64,000 bases of DNA. Origin: Planifilum fulgidum. Its GTDB lineage: Bacteria; Bacillota; Bacilli; Thermoactinomycetales; DSM-44946. Both the position numbers and the translations under genes were made by a program. Below are positions 16,978-25,563 of this stretch, one piece after another. The notes beneath the pieces were generated by a model. The model searched no databases and was not told where the DNA came from. It saw nothing but the letters and a program-made list of their open reading frames with translations. Position 1 is the first letter of the stretch. Each line of letters opens with the position of its first letter. Where the stretch lies: assembly GCF_900113175.1 (NCBI RefSeq), contig NZ_FOOK01000012.1:27497-91496 (forward strand), given 5' to 3'.

Positions 16978-17463
16978 ACCGGGGGAACAGAGACATTGCG
17001 GGAACTTTTGCTTGAGGAATTGGGCGCCGGCGTAAGGACGACCAAGAAACTGCTGGCCCGGGTGAGGCCCGGAGAGTGGGATTTCCGACCGGCGGACAAC
17101 ATGCGTTCGCTGGGAGAGCTGGCCAATCATCTGGCGCAGATTCCGTTCGTCGATCTGGCCATCCTCCAGGAAAAGAGCGAGGAGGAAGTGCGCAAGCTGG
17201 AGTCGGAACACGCCTCTTCCGATCCGGAGAAGCTGTGTGAATGGATGGAAGAGGGCTTTCAGTCCTTGTGCGATTACATGCGCGGTTTGGACGAAGAGAG
17301 CTTCCTGACCCGAAGGACGAAGCCCTTCTATGCCGATCACGGCTCCACCCAGGCCAAATGGCTCGTTGAGATCGTCACCCACGTGTATCACCACCGGGCC
17401 CAGCTGTTTCAGTACCTGAAACAACTGGGCCATCCGGTCAACATGTTCGATTTGTACGGGTGA
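16975..17463 (+). CDS. DinB family protein
   Basis: This 162-residue four-helix-bundle protein belongs to the DinB/YfiT-like putative metalloenzyme superfamily. The metal-binding histidines are in 'GELANHLAQIP' (helix 2) and 'VTHVYHHRAQLFQYL' (last helix). Members are thiol-dependent transferases (for example bacillithiol-related) or damage-associated proteins; the specific role here is unknown. ATG 16975 gives the usual family length. An in-frame ATG at 16816 would add 53 residues that look non-coding and overlap the hairpin region. Confidence 0.85.
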   Translation: MTGGTETLRELLLEELGAGVRTTKKLLARVRPGEWDFRPADNMRSLGELANHLAQIPFVDLAILQEKSEEEVRKLESEHASSDPEKLCEWMEEGFQSLCDYMRGLDEESFLTRRTKPFYADHGSTQAKWLVEIVTHVYHHRAQLFQYLKQLGHPVNMFDLYG

Positions 17464-17476
17464 AGGGGATTTGCGG

Positions 17477-17507
17477 CGGATGCCCGCGGGAGGGCATCCG
17501 TTTTTTT
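17477..17507 (+). terminator. Rho-independent terminator after the dinB-family gene
   Basis: A 9-bp stem CGGATGCCC/GGGCATCCG with a 6-nt loop is followed by seven T residues. It ends 16 bp before the converging histidine kinase gene. Confidence 0.9.
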
Positions 17508-17523
17508 GCGTTTTCGATTTCCC

Positions 17524-18951
17524 CTACAGCTCGGCGATGCGAAAGCGGATTTTGGCTCCTCCCCCGGGTGCGTTGCCCGCGGTGATCCATCCGCCGTGTT
17601 TCTCCGCAAGGGTTTTGGCGATATACATTCCCAGACCGGCATGCCCCGATTTTCGCGCCGGGTCTCCCCGGTAGAAGGGCTGGAAGAGGCGGCGCAGGTC
17701 CTCTTCGGAAAGGCCGGGACCCGTGTCGGTGATCTCCATTTCCACCCCCTCCTCATCCAGGAGAACGCGCCAGCGGATCTCTCCCCGGGCGGGAGTGTAG
17801 CGAAGGGCGTTGGTGATCACATTGTCGAGAATTTGCGACAGGCGATGGCCGTCCAGCCGCATCGGCCGGGGACGGCGGCGAGAATCCTCCAGACTGAAAT
17901 GCAAACGGATTTTCTTGCGGTTGCAGAGGGAAAGGTATTCTTCCTTCTTCTCCTCCAGGTAAGCGCCAAGGTCCAGGGGGGAGGGGGAAAGGGAAAAATC
18001 GGCCCGCTCCAGACGGTTGGCCTCCTGCATCTCTTCCAGCATCCGGATCGCCCGTTCGCTATTTGCAAAAATGGCCCGGAGGGGGCGGTGAAGGCGCCCT
18101 TCTTCCTGCGGCACCCGATTCAGGAGGTTTTCGGCGTGCCCGCGAATGATCGTGAGCGGGGTGAACAGGTCATGGGCCAGGGCGGCCAGCATCTCCCGCC
18201 GTCCCTGTTCCGCCCTCCACTGGGTTTCCAGGGACGTGCGAAGGGAATGGCGCATTTTTTCAAAGGCTTCGCCCAGGGCGTACAGCTCCCGGGTTCCGCC
18301 CACTGCGCCCAAGGTGAAGTCCAGATCTCTCCGTTCCACCCGGGCCGCCCCCTCCATCAGGGCGTCGATCGCAGGGGAGATCCGCCTTTCAAGGCGACGG
18401 CCGAACCAGTAGGCGAAGAAGGCGATGGCGACAAAGGGAGTGGCCATCGCCAGGATGAGTACGACCGCCGCCAGAGGGGAATCGTTGGCCTTAAGAAAGG
18501 AGATCTCATAGCCGAGCACGAGCACACCCGCCAGCCGGCCCCGGCCGTCGCTCAGGGGAATATACCGGTAGACCAGTCCTTCCCGGGTTTCCGTCGTGTT
18601 CAGCTTTCGGATCCACTGTTTTGGATCCGTTTTTTCCGGCGGGGGAAGGGTCCCGTACCCCTTTCCCCCCTCCAGGGGGAGGACCCGGTAGGCGATTCCT
18701 TCGGTCGGGATTTTCTCTTCCAAAAGGGGACGGGTTTCGGGATCGAGCAGTTTTTCCCCCGATTCTTCCGCGAAGCGGAGGATGGCCGGCACCTGTTTTT
18801 CGTAATAGTTGGCGGGCCGGAAGAAGAGAAGAAGCGTCAGGCCGAGGAGGAGCCAGATCAGCGCGGACACCACGGCGCTCCACAGAATGACGGACAGGGC
18901 CAGGCGGATGAATTGACGGCGAAAGCTGGGAGGAGGATTTATTTTTCCCAA
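17524..18951 (-). CDS. sensor histidine kinase of the lantibiotic-type immunity module
   Basis: The 475-residue kinase has TM1 at about 18-44, an extracellular sensor region of ~115 residues, TM2 at about 159-184, a HAMP linker, a HisKA domain with phosphorylated His260 in 'LAHDLFTPL', and an ATPase domain with 'DNVITNALRYTP', 'DTGPGLS' and 'GLGMYIAKTL'. The size and topology match NisK/SpaK-type kinases. The H-box reads HDLFTP where most kinases have a basic residue before TP. The start is taken as TTG 18951, overlapping the response-regulator stop by 13 bp, because no ATG or GTG is available nearby. It is the last gene of the module. Confidence 0.88.
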   Translation of the reverse strand: MGKINPPPSFRRQFIRLALSVILWSAVVSALIWLLLGLTLLLFFRPANYYEKQVPAILRFAEESGEKLLDPETRPLLEEKIPTEGIAYRVLPLEGGKGYGTLPPPEKTDPKQWIRKLNTTETREGLVYRYIPLSDGRGRLAGVLVLGYEISFLKANDSPLAAVVLILAMATPFVAIAFFAYWFGRRLERRISPAIDALMEGAARVERRDLDFTLGAVGGTRELYALGEAFEKMRHSLRTSLETQWRAEQGRREMLAALAHDLFTPLTIIRGHAENLLNRVPQEEGRLHRPLRAIFANSERAIRMLEEMQEANRLERADFSLSPSPLDLGAYLEEKKEEYLSLCNRKKIRLHFSLEDSRRRPRPMRLDGHRLSQILDNVITNALRYTPARGEIRWRVLLDEEGVEMEITDTGPGLSEEDLRRLFQPFYRGDPARKSGHAGLGMYIAKTLAEKHGGWITAGNAPGGGAKIRFRIAEL

Positions 18952-19619
18952 CGGTATCCAATCCCCCAGACGGTGGTGATGGGGTTCAGTCCCGGTTCGG
19001 CGGCGGCAAGCTTTGCCCGGATTTTTTTGATGTGTTCGGTCACCGTGGCGCTGCTTCCCTCTCCGAACCCCCAAATTTTTTCATAGATTTGCTCCCTGGA
19101 AAACACCTGTCCCGGATGGAGGGCCAAAAAGCGAAGGATGTCAAATTCCTTGCCCGTCATCGGCACTTCCCGGTTCCGGACGTGCACTTTCCGCTGTTTC
19201 AGATCGATGGTCAGGTTTCCGAAGCGGAGGACCGTCATCTCCTTGCCCAGGGCGGAGCGCTGTTCCCGGCGCAGGTGGGCGGCGATCCGCGCCTTCAGTT
19301 CCCGCAGGCTGAAGGGTTTGGTCAAGTAATCGTCGCCCCCGGCGGTTAAGCCCTCGATCCGGTCTTCCACCTCCCGCCGGGCGGACAAAAAGAGGATGGG
19401 GCACGCCACCGTCTCCCTGATGGCCCGGCAGACCTCGATTCCGTCCAGCCCCGGCATCATGATGTCCAGCACGATCAGATCCGGCTGGTGCTTGAGGAGC
19501 GGAAAGATCCCATTTCCGTCCGTGGCGGTGAGGACCCGGTATCCCTCGTCCTCCAGGGCGTCCTTGATCATGTCGACTAGGTCTTGTTCATCATCGACGA
19601 TCAGGATCGTCGCCGGCAC
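18939..19619 (-). CDS. OmpR-family response regulator of the lantibiotic-type immunity module
   Basis: The 226-residue protein has a receiver domain with acidic pocket DDE near residue 9, phosphorylated Asp52 in 'VLDIMMPG' and Lys in 'LTKPFS'. A C-terminal winged helix follows, with 'MTGKEFDILRFLALHPGQVFSREQIYEKIWG' containing the recognition region. GTG 19619 has GGGAGG 7 bp upstream and is preferred over ATG 19634, which lies before that site. It should be phosphorylated by the adjacent kinase and probably activates the lanFEG promoter at the head of this operon. Confidence 0.92.
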   Translation of the reverse strand: MPATILIVDDEQDLVDMIKDALEDEGYRVLTATDGNGIFPLLKHQPDLIVLDIMMPGLDGIEVCRAIRETVACPILFLSARREVEDRIEGLTAGGDDYLTKPFSLRELKARIAAHLRREQRSALGKEMTVLRFGNLTIDLKQRKVHVRNREVPMTGKEFDILRFLALHPGQVFSREQIYEKIWGFGEGSSATVTEHIKKIRAKLAAAEPGLNPITTVWGIGYRWEK

Positions 19620-19646
19620 GTTACATCCTCCCATCCTGTTCTGATC

Positions 19647-20435
19647 TCACTCCGTCTTTTTCCTTCCTTCCCAGCGGGCAAACCATATCATTCCCCCGCC
19701 CAACATCACGAGCGAGGTGATGGTCGACGAAATCAATCCCTGAAGGGAAAGACGGATGATTTTTCCCGAAGCGATGACGTCCGGAGGGGAATCCATCCCG
19801 GGGAGATAGGTCAAATAGGCTCCGGCCAGCAAGGGAAGACGGACGGGCCATGCCCACGGCACGTAGGGCCAGATGGTATCCCCGATGCTGGTCGCCATCA
19901 GGGCGGCGATCAAAAGACCCACTCCGCCGACGCCGATCGACGGGCCGAATCCCCAGGAAAAGCTGATCCAATAATGGATGGCCGAAAGGGGCAAGCTTCC
20001 AACCAACGCCATCAAGGTGGCCGTCAGGAAAATGGGCCAGGCGATGAGAACATCCTGGATCAGCTTAAATCCCAGGATGAGGGCCGACGTTGCCGTCAGG
20101 GTGCTCGCCGTGATCAGGAACAGAAGGATGGCCAGTTTTCCGAAGAACAACTGACTCCGGGGCCTTCGACTTCCGAGGAATCCCTGGAAGTTGCCGGCCA
20201 ATTCCTCCTGGTGAACCATGAATCCGGACAGGATGCCGATTCCGACGGGGATCACCAGGATGGTCCACCCTTCAAAAAAGGTCAGGAACAAAGAAAGCTG
20301 TTTTTCCGGCGTGATTTCCCACCTGGAATAGTACCAAAGGATCAGCGCCGCATACAGAAGGGGAAAAGCAAAGGCCAGGGGGCGAAGGGGCGTTCGCTTC
20401 GTCTTCAGCCATTCTAATCTTAGGATTGTCGCCAT
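19647..20435 (-). CDS. lantibiotic immunity ABC transporter permease, MutG/LanG family
   Basis: The 262-residue membrane protein has six predicted spans. It starts 'MATILRLEWLKTKRTPLRPLAF' and carries the family-typical 'FEGWTILVIPVGIGILSGFMVHQEE' followed by 'AGNFQGFLGSRRPR' with Arg-rich ends. LanG is one of two dissimilar permeases of LanFEG transporters, which remove lantibiotics or bacitracin-like peptides from the membrane. AAAGGAGG precedes the ATG, and the gene follows lanE with 1 bp between stop and start. Confidence 0.88.
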   Translation of the reverse strand: MATILRLEWLKTKRTPLRPLAFAFPLLYAALILWYYSRWEITPEKQLSLFLTFFEGWTILVIPVGIGILSGFMVHQEELAGNFQGFLGSRRPRSQLFFGKLAILLFLITASTLTATSALILGFKLIQDVLIAWPIFLTATLMALVGSLPLSAIHYWISFSWGFGPSIGVGGVGLLIAALMATSIGDTIWPYVPWAWPVRLPLLAGAYLTYLPGMDSPPDVIASGKIIRLSLQGLISSTITSLVMLGGGMIWFARWEGRKKTE

Positions 20436-20436
20436 T

Positions 20437-21192
20437 TTAGATGGCCTCCTTTCTTTTAAACCATGCGGCGGTGATCCAAGTAAAGAGGACAAAGGCGATG
20501 ATTCCCAGGAGAATGCCCACCGGTATGACGGAGGGATCCCTGAGGGGATGGTTTTCTTCCATCAGCACACCGTTGGGATGCACCCCCACCACCGGGGACA
20601 TCAGCCGGATCGGCCAGCTCCAGGGAATATAGACCCAATAGGGTTCGGGTGCCGCCAGAACACCGGCGATTCCCCCGGCGAAACCGACGGCCATGCTGAA
20701 AATGGTGCCCTTCCAGGCCGCCGCCCACAGTTGAATCGGAATGAGGGGAAGGGATGTCAACCACATCAGCAAACCGCCGGCAACAATCGTGGACCACGGG
20801 GTCGCTCCACCGGCCGTGGTGAGGCCGGAGATGAGAACGGCAACCATGAGTATGCAGCTGGAAAGCAGGGTGTGGTAGGCCAACACGGCGATTTTGCCCG
20901 TCCAAAGGGCGGTCGTTGACACGGGATGAATCCGCAGATTTTGAAACTTGCCCGCCTTTTTCTCTTTCTGTTGTGCCAGGGCTGCGAGCAGCGCCGTTCC
21001 GAGCGGGAGGAAGAGGACCGGCCACCAGTTGTAAATTTGCGCGAGCAACATTTCCCAGGCCCCGATGTAATCGGGCAGGAACAGTTTGACGCGCAGGGAG
21101 ATCAGGAAAAAAACCAGGGGCGCAAAGAGTATCAGGCGCTTCATGAAGGTTCTTTTGTATTTCAGGTGTTCCGATCGCAGAACGTTAAGCAT
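20437..21192 (-). CDS. lantibiotic immunity ABC transporter permease, MutE/EpiE/LanE family
   Basis: The 251-residue, six-span permease opens with 'MLNVLRSEHLKYKRTFMKRLIL' and contains 'YNWWPVLFLPLGTALLAALAQQKEKKAGKFQNL', which are hallmark regions of the MutE/EpiE family (the NWWP and EKKAG signatures). It partners with LanG and the LanF ATPase. Its start overlaps the lanF stop by 8 bp, so the three genes are translationally linked. Confidence 0.88.
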   Translation of the reverse strand: MLNVLRSEHLKYKRTFMKRLILFAPLVFFLISLRVKLFLPDYIGAWEMLLAQIYNWWPVLFLPLGTALLAALAQQKEKKAGKFQNLRIHPVSTTALWTGKIAVLAYHTLLSSCILMVAVLISGLTTAGGATPWSTIVAGGLLMWLTSLPLIPIQLWAAAWKGTIFSMAVGFAGGIAGVLAAPEPYWVYIPWSWPIRLMSPVVGVHPNGVLMEENHPLRDPSVIPVGILLGIIAFVLFTWITAAWFKRKEAI

Positions 21193-21886
21193 GGGCGACC
21201 CCCCTCACGGTTTTGATGAACAGCGCCTCGAGATCCTCTTCATGGCTGATGGGCGATTGATACTTTAACTCCCCTTCGTTGATGATGCCGATATGGTCGA
21301 CCAGTTGGGCCACTTCCGACAGAATGTGACTGGACAAAAGGATGGTTTTTCCCCTGGAGTGGAGGGACCGGACCATTTCCCGAAATTCTTCGATACCGAT
21401 CGGATCCAGTCCGTTGGTCGGTTCGTCCAGAATCAGAATTTCCGGATCTCCGAGGAGAGCGATGGCGAGACCGAGCCTTTGTTTCATCCCGAGGGAAAAG
21501 TGGGAGACCAATTTTTTGCCGGTGTTCTCAAGCCCGGTGGTGACGAGAACCTTATCGATCTCATCCTCGGAAAGGCCCATCAGCCGGCTGTGGATAAGCA
21601 GATTTTCAAAGGCGGTCAGATTGCCGTACAGGGCCGGGGTTTCGATCAGGGCGCCGATCCGGCCCAGGCACTTTCTGTCCCAGGGCTTCCCAAAGACGCG
21701 CACTTCGCCTTCCGACGGGCGCAAAAGTCCTGTCAACATCTTCAGGGTGGTCGATTTCCCCGCCCCGTTCGGTCCCAGCAAACCGTAAACGGATCCTCTG
21801 GGTATTTTGAGGGAAACGTTTTTTACAATCCGCCGGCCCCGCATGCGTTTGGTCAAGTTTCGCGTTTCGATGGCGTATTCGATCAT
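21185..21886 (-). CDS. lantibiotic protection ABC transporter ATP-binding protein, LanF/MutF family
   Basis: The 233-residue ATPase has Walker A GPNGAGKST, signature 'FSLGMKQRLG' (the BcrA/LanF-type variant of LSGGQ), Walker B LILDEPTNGLDP and the H-loop in LLSSHILSEV. A bacitracin-type BcrA role is the alternative, but the MutE and MutG partners favour lantibiotic immunity. AGAGGTGGG precedes ATG 21886. It is the first gene of the minus-strand operon lanF-lanE-lanG-lanR-lanK. No lantibiotic precursor, LanB, LanC or LanM gene is present in the window. Confidence 0.88.
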   Translation of the reverse strand: MIEYAIETRNLTKRMRGRRIVKNVSLKIPRGSVYGLLGPNGAGKSTTLKMLTGLLRPSEGEVRVFGKPWDRKCLGRIGALIETPALYGNLTAFENLLIHSRLMGLSEDEIDKVLVTTGLENTGKKLVSHFSLGMKQRLGLAIALLGDPEILILDEPTNGLDPIGIEEFREMVRSLHSRGKTILLSSHILSEVAQLVDHIGIINEGELKYQSPISHEEDLEALFIKTVRGVAHA

Positions 21887-21918
21887 GTATGCCCACCTCT
21901 TTTCGTTGTTTCGGAATC

Positions 21919-21950
21919 AATGTAACAGGCAAAAATAAAGGATTTATAAA
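21919..21950 (-). promoter_or_regulatory. candidate promoter and LanR-type direct repeat of the lanFEG-RK operon
   Basis: Read on the minus strand, TTTAT (21950-21946) and TTTAT (21939-21935) are separated by 6 nt, an 11-bp period like the pentamer-N6-pentamer boxes bound by NisR/SpaR-type regulators. TACATT at 21924-21919, 10 bp further on, could be the -10. The pentamer is AT-only, so chance occurrence is a real possibility. Confidence 0.35.
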
Positions 21951-21993
21951 ACGGCGGAACCTTTTTCGCCTTTTTTCGCGCGGGACCGGAACG

Positions 21994-22042
21994 AAAAAAA
22001 ACAAATGCCCTCCGACATGCCGAAAAGCGGCCTTCGGAGGGC
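21994..22042 (-). terminator. Rho-independent terminator after the cupredoxin gene
   Basis: On the minus strand a 9-bp stem (22042-22034 with 22015-22007) with an 18-nt loop is followed by a T-rich tail of ATTTG and eight T residues. It separates the cupredoxin gene from the lanFEG-RK promoter. Confidence 0.75.
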
Positions 22043-22060
22043 GATGCCGGGGGCGGATGG

Positions 22061-22510
22061 TTATTTTTGGTCCAATACCGTGATGTAGGCGATCATCGGT
22101 CCATGGCTTTCGGCCGTTCTGTGGTCGTGGCAGATCAGCTGATAGGTTCCGGGTTTGTCGGCCGTGAAGGATACCCGGGTTTTCTCTCCCTTTCGGACGA
22201 CTCCGCTGACACCGAATTCCTTGAGGGAAAAGTTGTGGACTTTCCCGTGGATCCCGTGCAGTACGAGGTTGACCCGGTCCCCCTTGTTGACCACGATGGA
22301 TCCGGGGTCCCAGCGATAAGCCTCGATTTTTCGCCCGTTCAGTTCGCTTTCGTATTCGACGGCGACGAGATGAAAGGTTTTTTCCGGCGTTTCGGTCCAT
22401 TCCTGTATGACGGTCCGGTCGTCGAACCAGGGGAGGAGGAGCAGGGTGACGGCGATCAGCACCAACAGGAACGTGATGGTGAGCGTCAACCATTGACGCG
22501 GGGTTGTCAT
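22061..22510 (-). CDS. membrane-anchored cupredoxin-domain protein
   Basis: The 149-residue protein has one N-terminal membrane helix (residues ~8-28) and an extracytoplasmic cupredoxin fold. Candidate type-1 copper ligands are His92 ('KVHNFSL'), Cys127 and His130 ('LICHDH') and Met139 ('HGPMI'). There is only one cysteine, so it is not a binuclear CuA domain of cytochrome oxidase subunit II, although the fold is similar. It may be an electron carrier or copper-handling protein outside the membrane. It stands alone between two terminated units. Confidence 0.82.
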   Translation of the reverse strand: MTTPRQWLTLTITFLLVLIAVTLLLLPWFDDRTVIQEWTETPEKTFHLVAVEYESELNGRKIEAYRWDPGSIVVNKGDRVNLVLHGIHGKVHNFSLKEFGVSGVVRKGEKTRVSFTADKPGTYQLICHDHRTAESHGPMIAYITVLDQK

Positions 22511-22612
22511 GGGCGATCCCCCTTTGGCGAACGTTTTGTGACTATTTATTGACAGATATCCCGGGGTTTTATCCGCGGAAATGGAAAAAAATTTTTCTCA
22601 AACCAAATCGTG

Positions 22613-22641
22613 TTGTAAGCGGGCGGGGATTGATATATAAT
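22613..22641 (+). promoter_or_regulatory. sigma-A promoter of the small WYL-like gene
   Basis: TTGTAA at 22613-22618 and a consensus TATAAT at 22636-22641 are separated by 17 bp. Transcription would start near 22648, which rules out ATG 22650 as the normal translation start. Confidence 0.75.
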
Positions 22642-22673
22642 AGGAACGGATGTTCGATTCCGGAGTGGGACCC

Positions 22674-22877
22674 ATGAGGGACACGGTGTTGAAAAGGGCC
22701 GCGAAGACCGGCAGGCCGGTGGAAATCATCTACATGGACGAAAAGGGGAAAATCACCCAGCGGCGGATCCGCATCCGGGCCCTGCGGGAGGACCTGGTGG
22801 AGGCGTATTGTTTTGAGAGAAAAGGGATTCGCCGCTTCAAGCGCTCCAACATCCTGGCGGCCCGGGAACCGGAATAG
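22674..22877 (+). CDS. small WYL-like protein, function unknown
   Basis: The 67-residue basic protein reads as a beta-rich mini-domain ('RPVEIIYMDEKGKITQRRIRI', 'ALREDLVEAYCFERKGIRRFKRSNI'). This resembles the strand pattern of WYL ligand-sensing domains without the DNA-binding part. ATG 22674 with GGAG upstream is chosen because the strong promoter ends just before the alternative ATG 22650. It is alone between a promoter and the next small gene. Confidence 0.6.
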   Translation: MRDTVLKRAAKTGRPVEIIYMDEKGKITQRRIRIRALREDLVEAYCFERKGIRRFKRSNILAAREPE

Positions 22878-23072
22878 GCGCACGTGAGCCCTTCGAAGGC
22901 GGTTTCGGAAGATTGCCATCGAATCGGTGTTTTCCCGAGGGGAAAACCGTGTTATACTAGTCCCTGAAATCAACCCGATCCGATCATGAAAGGGCCGTTT
23001 GCACCGATCCGTCCGGATGGTTGATCGGCCCGAAGGCGTTCGGGCGACAGGTGATAACCGGGAGGGTGACAG

Positions 23073-23207
23073 ATGAGCCTGAAATGGAAAAACCAAGGAG
23101 AAAATAGCGACAACGATTTTCTGGACATGGTCTTCGCCACGGCGGCCTCCTTTATCTTCTTTTTCGGGATCGCCGTGGTGGCGACGGTGATCAGCCTCTT
23201 CCGGTGA
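23073..23207 (+). CDS. 44-residue single-span membrane protein
   Basis: The frame starts at ATG 23073 with GGGAGGG 5 bp upstream and ends at TGA 23205. It encodes a polar N-terminus (MSLKWKNQGENSDND), one hydrophobic helix ('MVFATAASFIFFFGIAVVAT') and a short basic end (SLFR). A TATACT at 22953-22958 might be its -10. No family is recognised, but the good ribosome site and clean topology support a real small protein. The following 203 bp to sucC hold GC-rich hairpins without T-runs. Confidence 0.6.
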   Translation: MSLKWKNQGENSDNDFLDMVFATAASFIFFFGIAVVATVISLFR

Positions 23208-23410
23208 GCGGGGATTCCCGCGCAGGGCTCGGGAAGCGGCCGGGGATCCGCCTGCCCGCGCAAGCTTTCGCGGGATATTTCGCAAACGCTCCCATGCGGC
23301 CTCGGCCGGGGCCGGCACCGGTCCGGGCTCCGGCCCCGCGCGCCGGGTGAAAGGAACCGACCGGGCTTCTTTTTTTGTGGAGGAAATCGAGGATAGGAGG
23401 CAGGAGACGC

Positions 23411-24571
23411 ATGAATGTTCACGAGTACCAGGGAAAAGAGATCCTGAAACAGTACGGGGTGGACGTCCCCAGGGGACAGGTGGCCTTCACCCCCGAAGAG
23501 GCGGTGGAGGCGGCGAAGGCCCTGGGCGGGGATCTGTGGGTTGTCAAGGCGCAGATTCACGCCGGGGGACGGGGAAAGGCGGGGGGCGTCAAGCTGGCCC
23601 GCAGCCTGGATGAAGTGCGCGCCCACGCCGAAGAACTCCTGGGGAAAGTGTTGGTCACCCATCAGACGGGCCCCGAAGGGAAAGAAGTGAAACGCCTCCT
23701 GATCGAAGAGGGGTGCAAGATTGAGAAGGAATACTATGTCGGCATGGTGATCGATCGCTCCACCGGCCGGGTCACCCTGATGGCTTCCGAAGAGGGCGGG
23801 ACGGAGATCGAGGAAGTGGCGGCCCGCACACCCGAGAAGATCATCAAGGAGTCCATCGACCCGGCGGTCGGCCTGTTGCCCTTCCAGGCCCGCAGGGTCG
23901 CCTTCAAGATCAACATTCCCAAGGATCGCGTCAACAAGGCGGTTCAGTTTATGATGGGACTGTACCGCACCTTTGTGGAGAAGGATTGCTCCCTGGCGGA
24001 AATCAACCCGCTCGTCACCACCGAGGACGGCCGGGTGATGGCTCTGGACGCCAAGCTCAACTTCGACAGCAACGCGCTGTATCGCCATCCGGACATCCGC
24101 GAATTGAGGGATTTGGATGAAGAGGATCCCCGGGAAGTGGAGGCTTCCAAATACGATCTGAGCTACATCGCCCTGGACGGCAACATTGGCTGCATGGTCA
24201 ACGGCGCCGGGCTGGCGATGGCCACCATGGACATCATCAAGCATTACGGCGGGGAGCCGGCCAACTTCCTGGATGTGGGAGGGGGCGCTTCCGCCGAGAA
24301 GGTGAGGGAAGCCTTCAAAATCATTCTGTCCGACGAAAAGGTGAAAGGGATCCTGGTCAATATTTTCGGCGGAATCATGAAGTGCGACGTGATCGCCACC
24401 GGCGTGGTCGAGGCGGCCAAACAGGTGGGGCTGGACCGTCCGCTGGTGGTGCGCCTGGAAGGAACCAACGTGGAACTCGGCAAGAAGATTCTGGAAGAGT
24501 CCGGTTTGAAGATCATCGCCGCCGATTCCATGGCGGACGCGGCGCAGAAGATCGTTTCCCTGGTGAAATGA
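23411..24571 (+). CDS. sucC: succinyl-CoA synthetase (ADP-forming) beta subunit
   Basis: This 386-residue TCA-cycle subunit binds nucleotide through an N-terminal ATP-grasp domain ('[17 protein letters not shown]', '[18 protein letters not shown]') and CoA/succinate through a C-terminal Rossmann-like domain ('[13 protein letters not shown]', 'GIMKCDVIA'). ATG 23411 is preceded by ATAGGAGGCAGGAG and matches the family start, whereas upstream in-frame codons only add basic junk. sucD follows after 32 bp. Confidence 0.96.
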   Translation: MNVHEYQGKEILKQYGVDVPRGQVAFTPEEAVEAAKALGGDLWVVKAQIHAGGRGKAGGVKLARSLDEVRAHAEELLGKVLVTHQTGPEGKEVKRLLIEEGCKIEKEYYVGMVIDRSTGRVTLMASEEGGTEIEEVAARTPEKIIKESIDPAVGLLPFQARRVAFKINIPKDRVNKAVQFMMGLYRTFVEKDCSLAEINPLVTTEDGRVMALDAKLNFDSNALYRHPDIRELRDLDEEDPREVEASKYDLSYIALDGNIGCMVNGAGLAMATMDIIKHYGGEPANFLDVGGGASAEKVREAFKIILSDEKVKGILVNIFGGIMKCDVIATGVVEAAKQVGLDRPLVVRLEGTNVELGKKILEESGLKIIAADSMADAAQKIVSLVK

Positions 24572-24603
24572 ACCGAGCATGTTGAAGAAAGGCGGGTTGG
24601 GCG

Positions 24604-25509
24604 TTGAGCATATTCGTGAACAAAGACACCAAAGTGATTACGCAGGGTATCACCGGTTCCAACGGAAGGTTTCACACCAAGCAGGCACTGGAGTACGGAA
24701 CGAAAGTGGTCGCGGGGGTCACGCCGGGGAAAGGCGGAGCCACCGTCGAGGGCGTTCCGGTTTTTGACACCGTGGAGGAGGCGGTCAAGGAGACGGGGGC
24801 CAACGCGTCGGTCATCTACGTTCCCCCGGCCTTTGCCGCCGATGCGATCATGGAGGCGGTGGATGCGGAGCTGGATCTGGTGGTCTGCATCACCGAAGGG
24901 ATTCCCGTCCTCGACATGGTCAAGGTGAAGCGGTACATGGAGGGGAAGAAAACGCGCCTCATCGGCCCCAACTGCCCGGGAGTGATCACGCCGGGCGAGT
25001 GCAAGATCGGCATCATGCCCGGATACATCCACATGCCCGGAAAGGTGGGGATCGTCTCCCGCAGCGGGACCCTCACCTATGAGGCGGTTCATCAGCTGAC
25101 CACCCGCGGCATCGGGCAATCGACGGCGGTCGGGATCGGCGGAGACCCGGTCAACGGGACCAATTTCATCGATGTACTCAAGGAGTTCCAGGCGGATCCG
25201 GACACCCTGGCGGTCATCCTGATCGGTGAGATCGGGGGCACGGCCGAGGAAGAAGCCGCCGAGTGGATCCGCCAGAACATGGATAAACCGGTGGTGGCCT
25301 TCATCGGCGGCCAGACGGCTCCTCCGGGCAAGCGGATGGGCCATGCGGGGGCCATCATTTCCGGAGGAAAGGGAACGGCCGCCGAAAAGATCGCCAAGCT
25401 TCAGGAATGCGGCGTGAAGGTGGCTCCCACCCCGGCCGACATCGGCGAGACGCTGGTTCAGGTCCTGGAGGAGAAGGGTTTGCTTGAGCAGTGCATCACG
25501 AAGAAATAG
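24604..25509 (+). CDS. sucD: succinyl-CoA synthetase alpha subunit
   Basis: The 301-residue partner of SucC starts at TTG 24604 ([18 protein letters not shown]). It contains the CoA-binding region '[16 protein letters not shown]' and '[16 protein letters not shown]', and the phosphorylated active-site His in '[15 protein letters not shown]'. A weak AAAGGCGGG ribosome site and the TTG start may keep subunit levels balanced. A terminator follows. Confidence 0.96.
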   Translation: MSIFVNKDTKVITQGITGSNGRFHTKQALEYGTKVVAGVTPGKGGATVEGVPVFDTVEEAVKETGANASVIYVPPAFAADAIMEAVDAELDLVVCITEGIPVLDMVKVKRYMEGKKTRLIGPNCPGVITPGECKIGIMPGYIHMPGKVGIVSRSGTLTYEAVHQLTTRGIGQSTAVGIGGDPVNGTNFIDVLKEFQADPDTLAVILIGEIGGTAEEEAAEWIRQNMDKPVVAFIGGQTAPPGKRMGHAGAIISGGKGTAAEKIAKLQECGVKVAPTPADIGETLVQVLEEKGLLEQCITKK

Positions 25510-25522
25510 ACACCGGTTTTCT

Positions 25523-25551
25523 GGGGACCGCCCTGCGGTCCCCCGTTTTTT
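25523..25551 (+). terminator. Rho-independent terminator of sucCD
   Basis: A 9-bp stem GGGGACCGC/GCGGTCCCC with a CCT loop is followed by CG and six T residues, 13 bp before the dprA start. Confidence 0.9.
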
Positions 25552-25563
25552 GGAGGGAGCGCG

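Noticed and set aside
19647..21886. LanFEG as a simple BcrAB bacitracin exporter.
   Set aside because: Two distinct permeases with MutE- and MutG-type signatures fit LanFEG better, though bacitracin-like substrates remain possible.
22061..22510. Cupredoxin gene as cytochrome c oxidase subunit II.
   Set aside because: It has a single cysteine and one membrane helix, so no CuA site and no two-helix hairpin.
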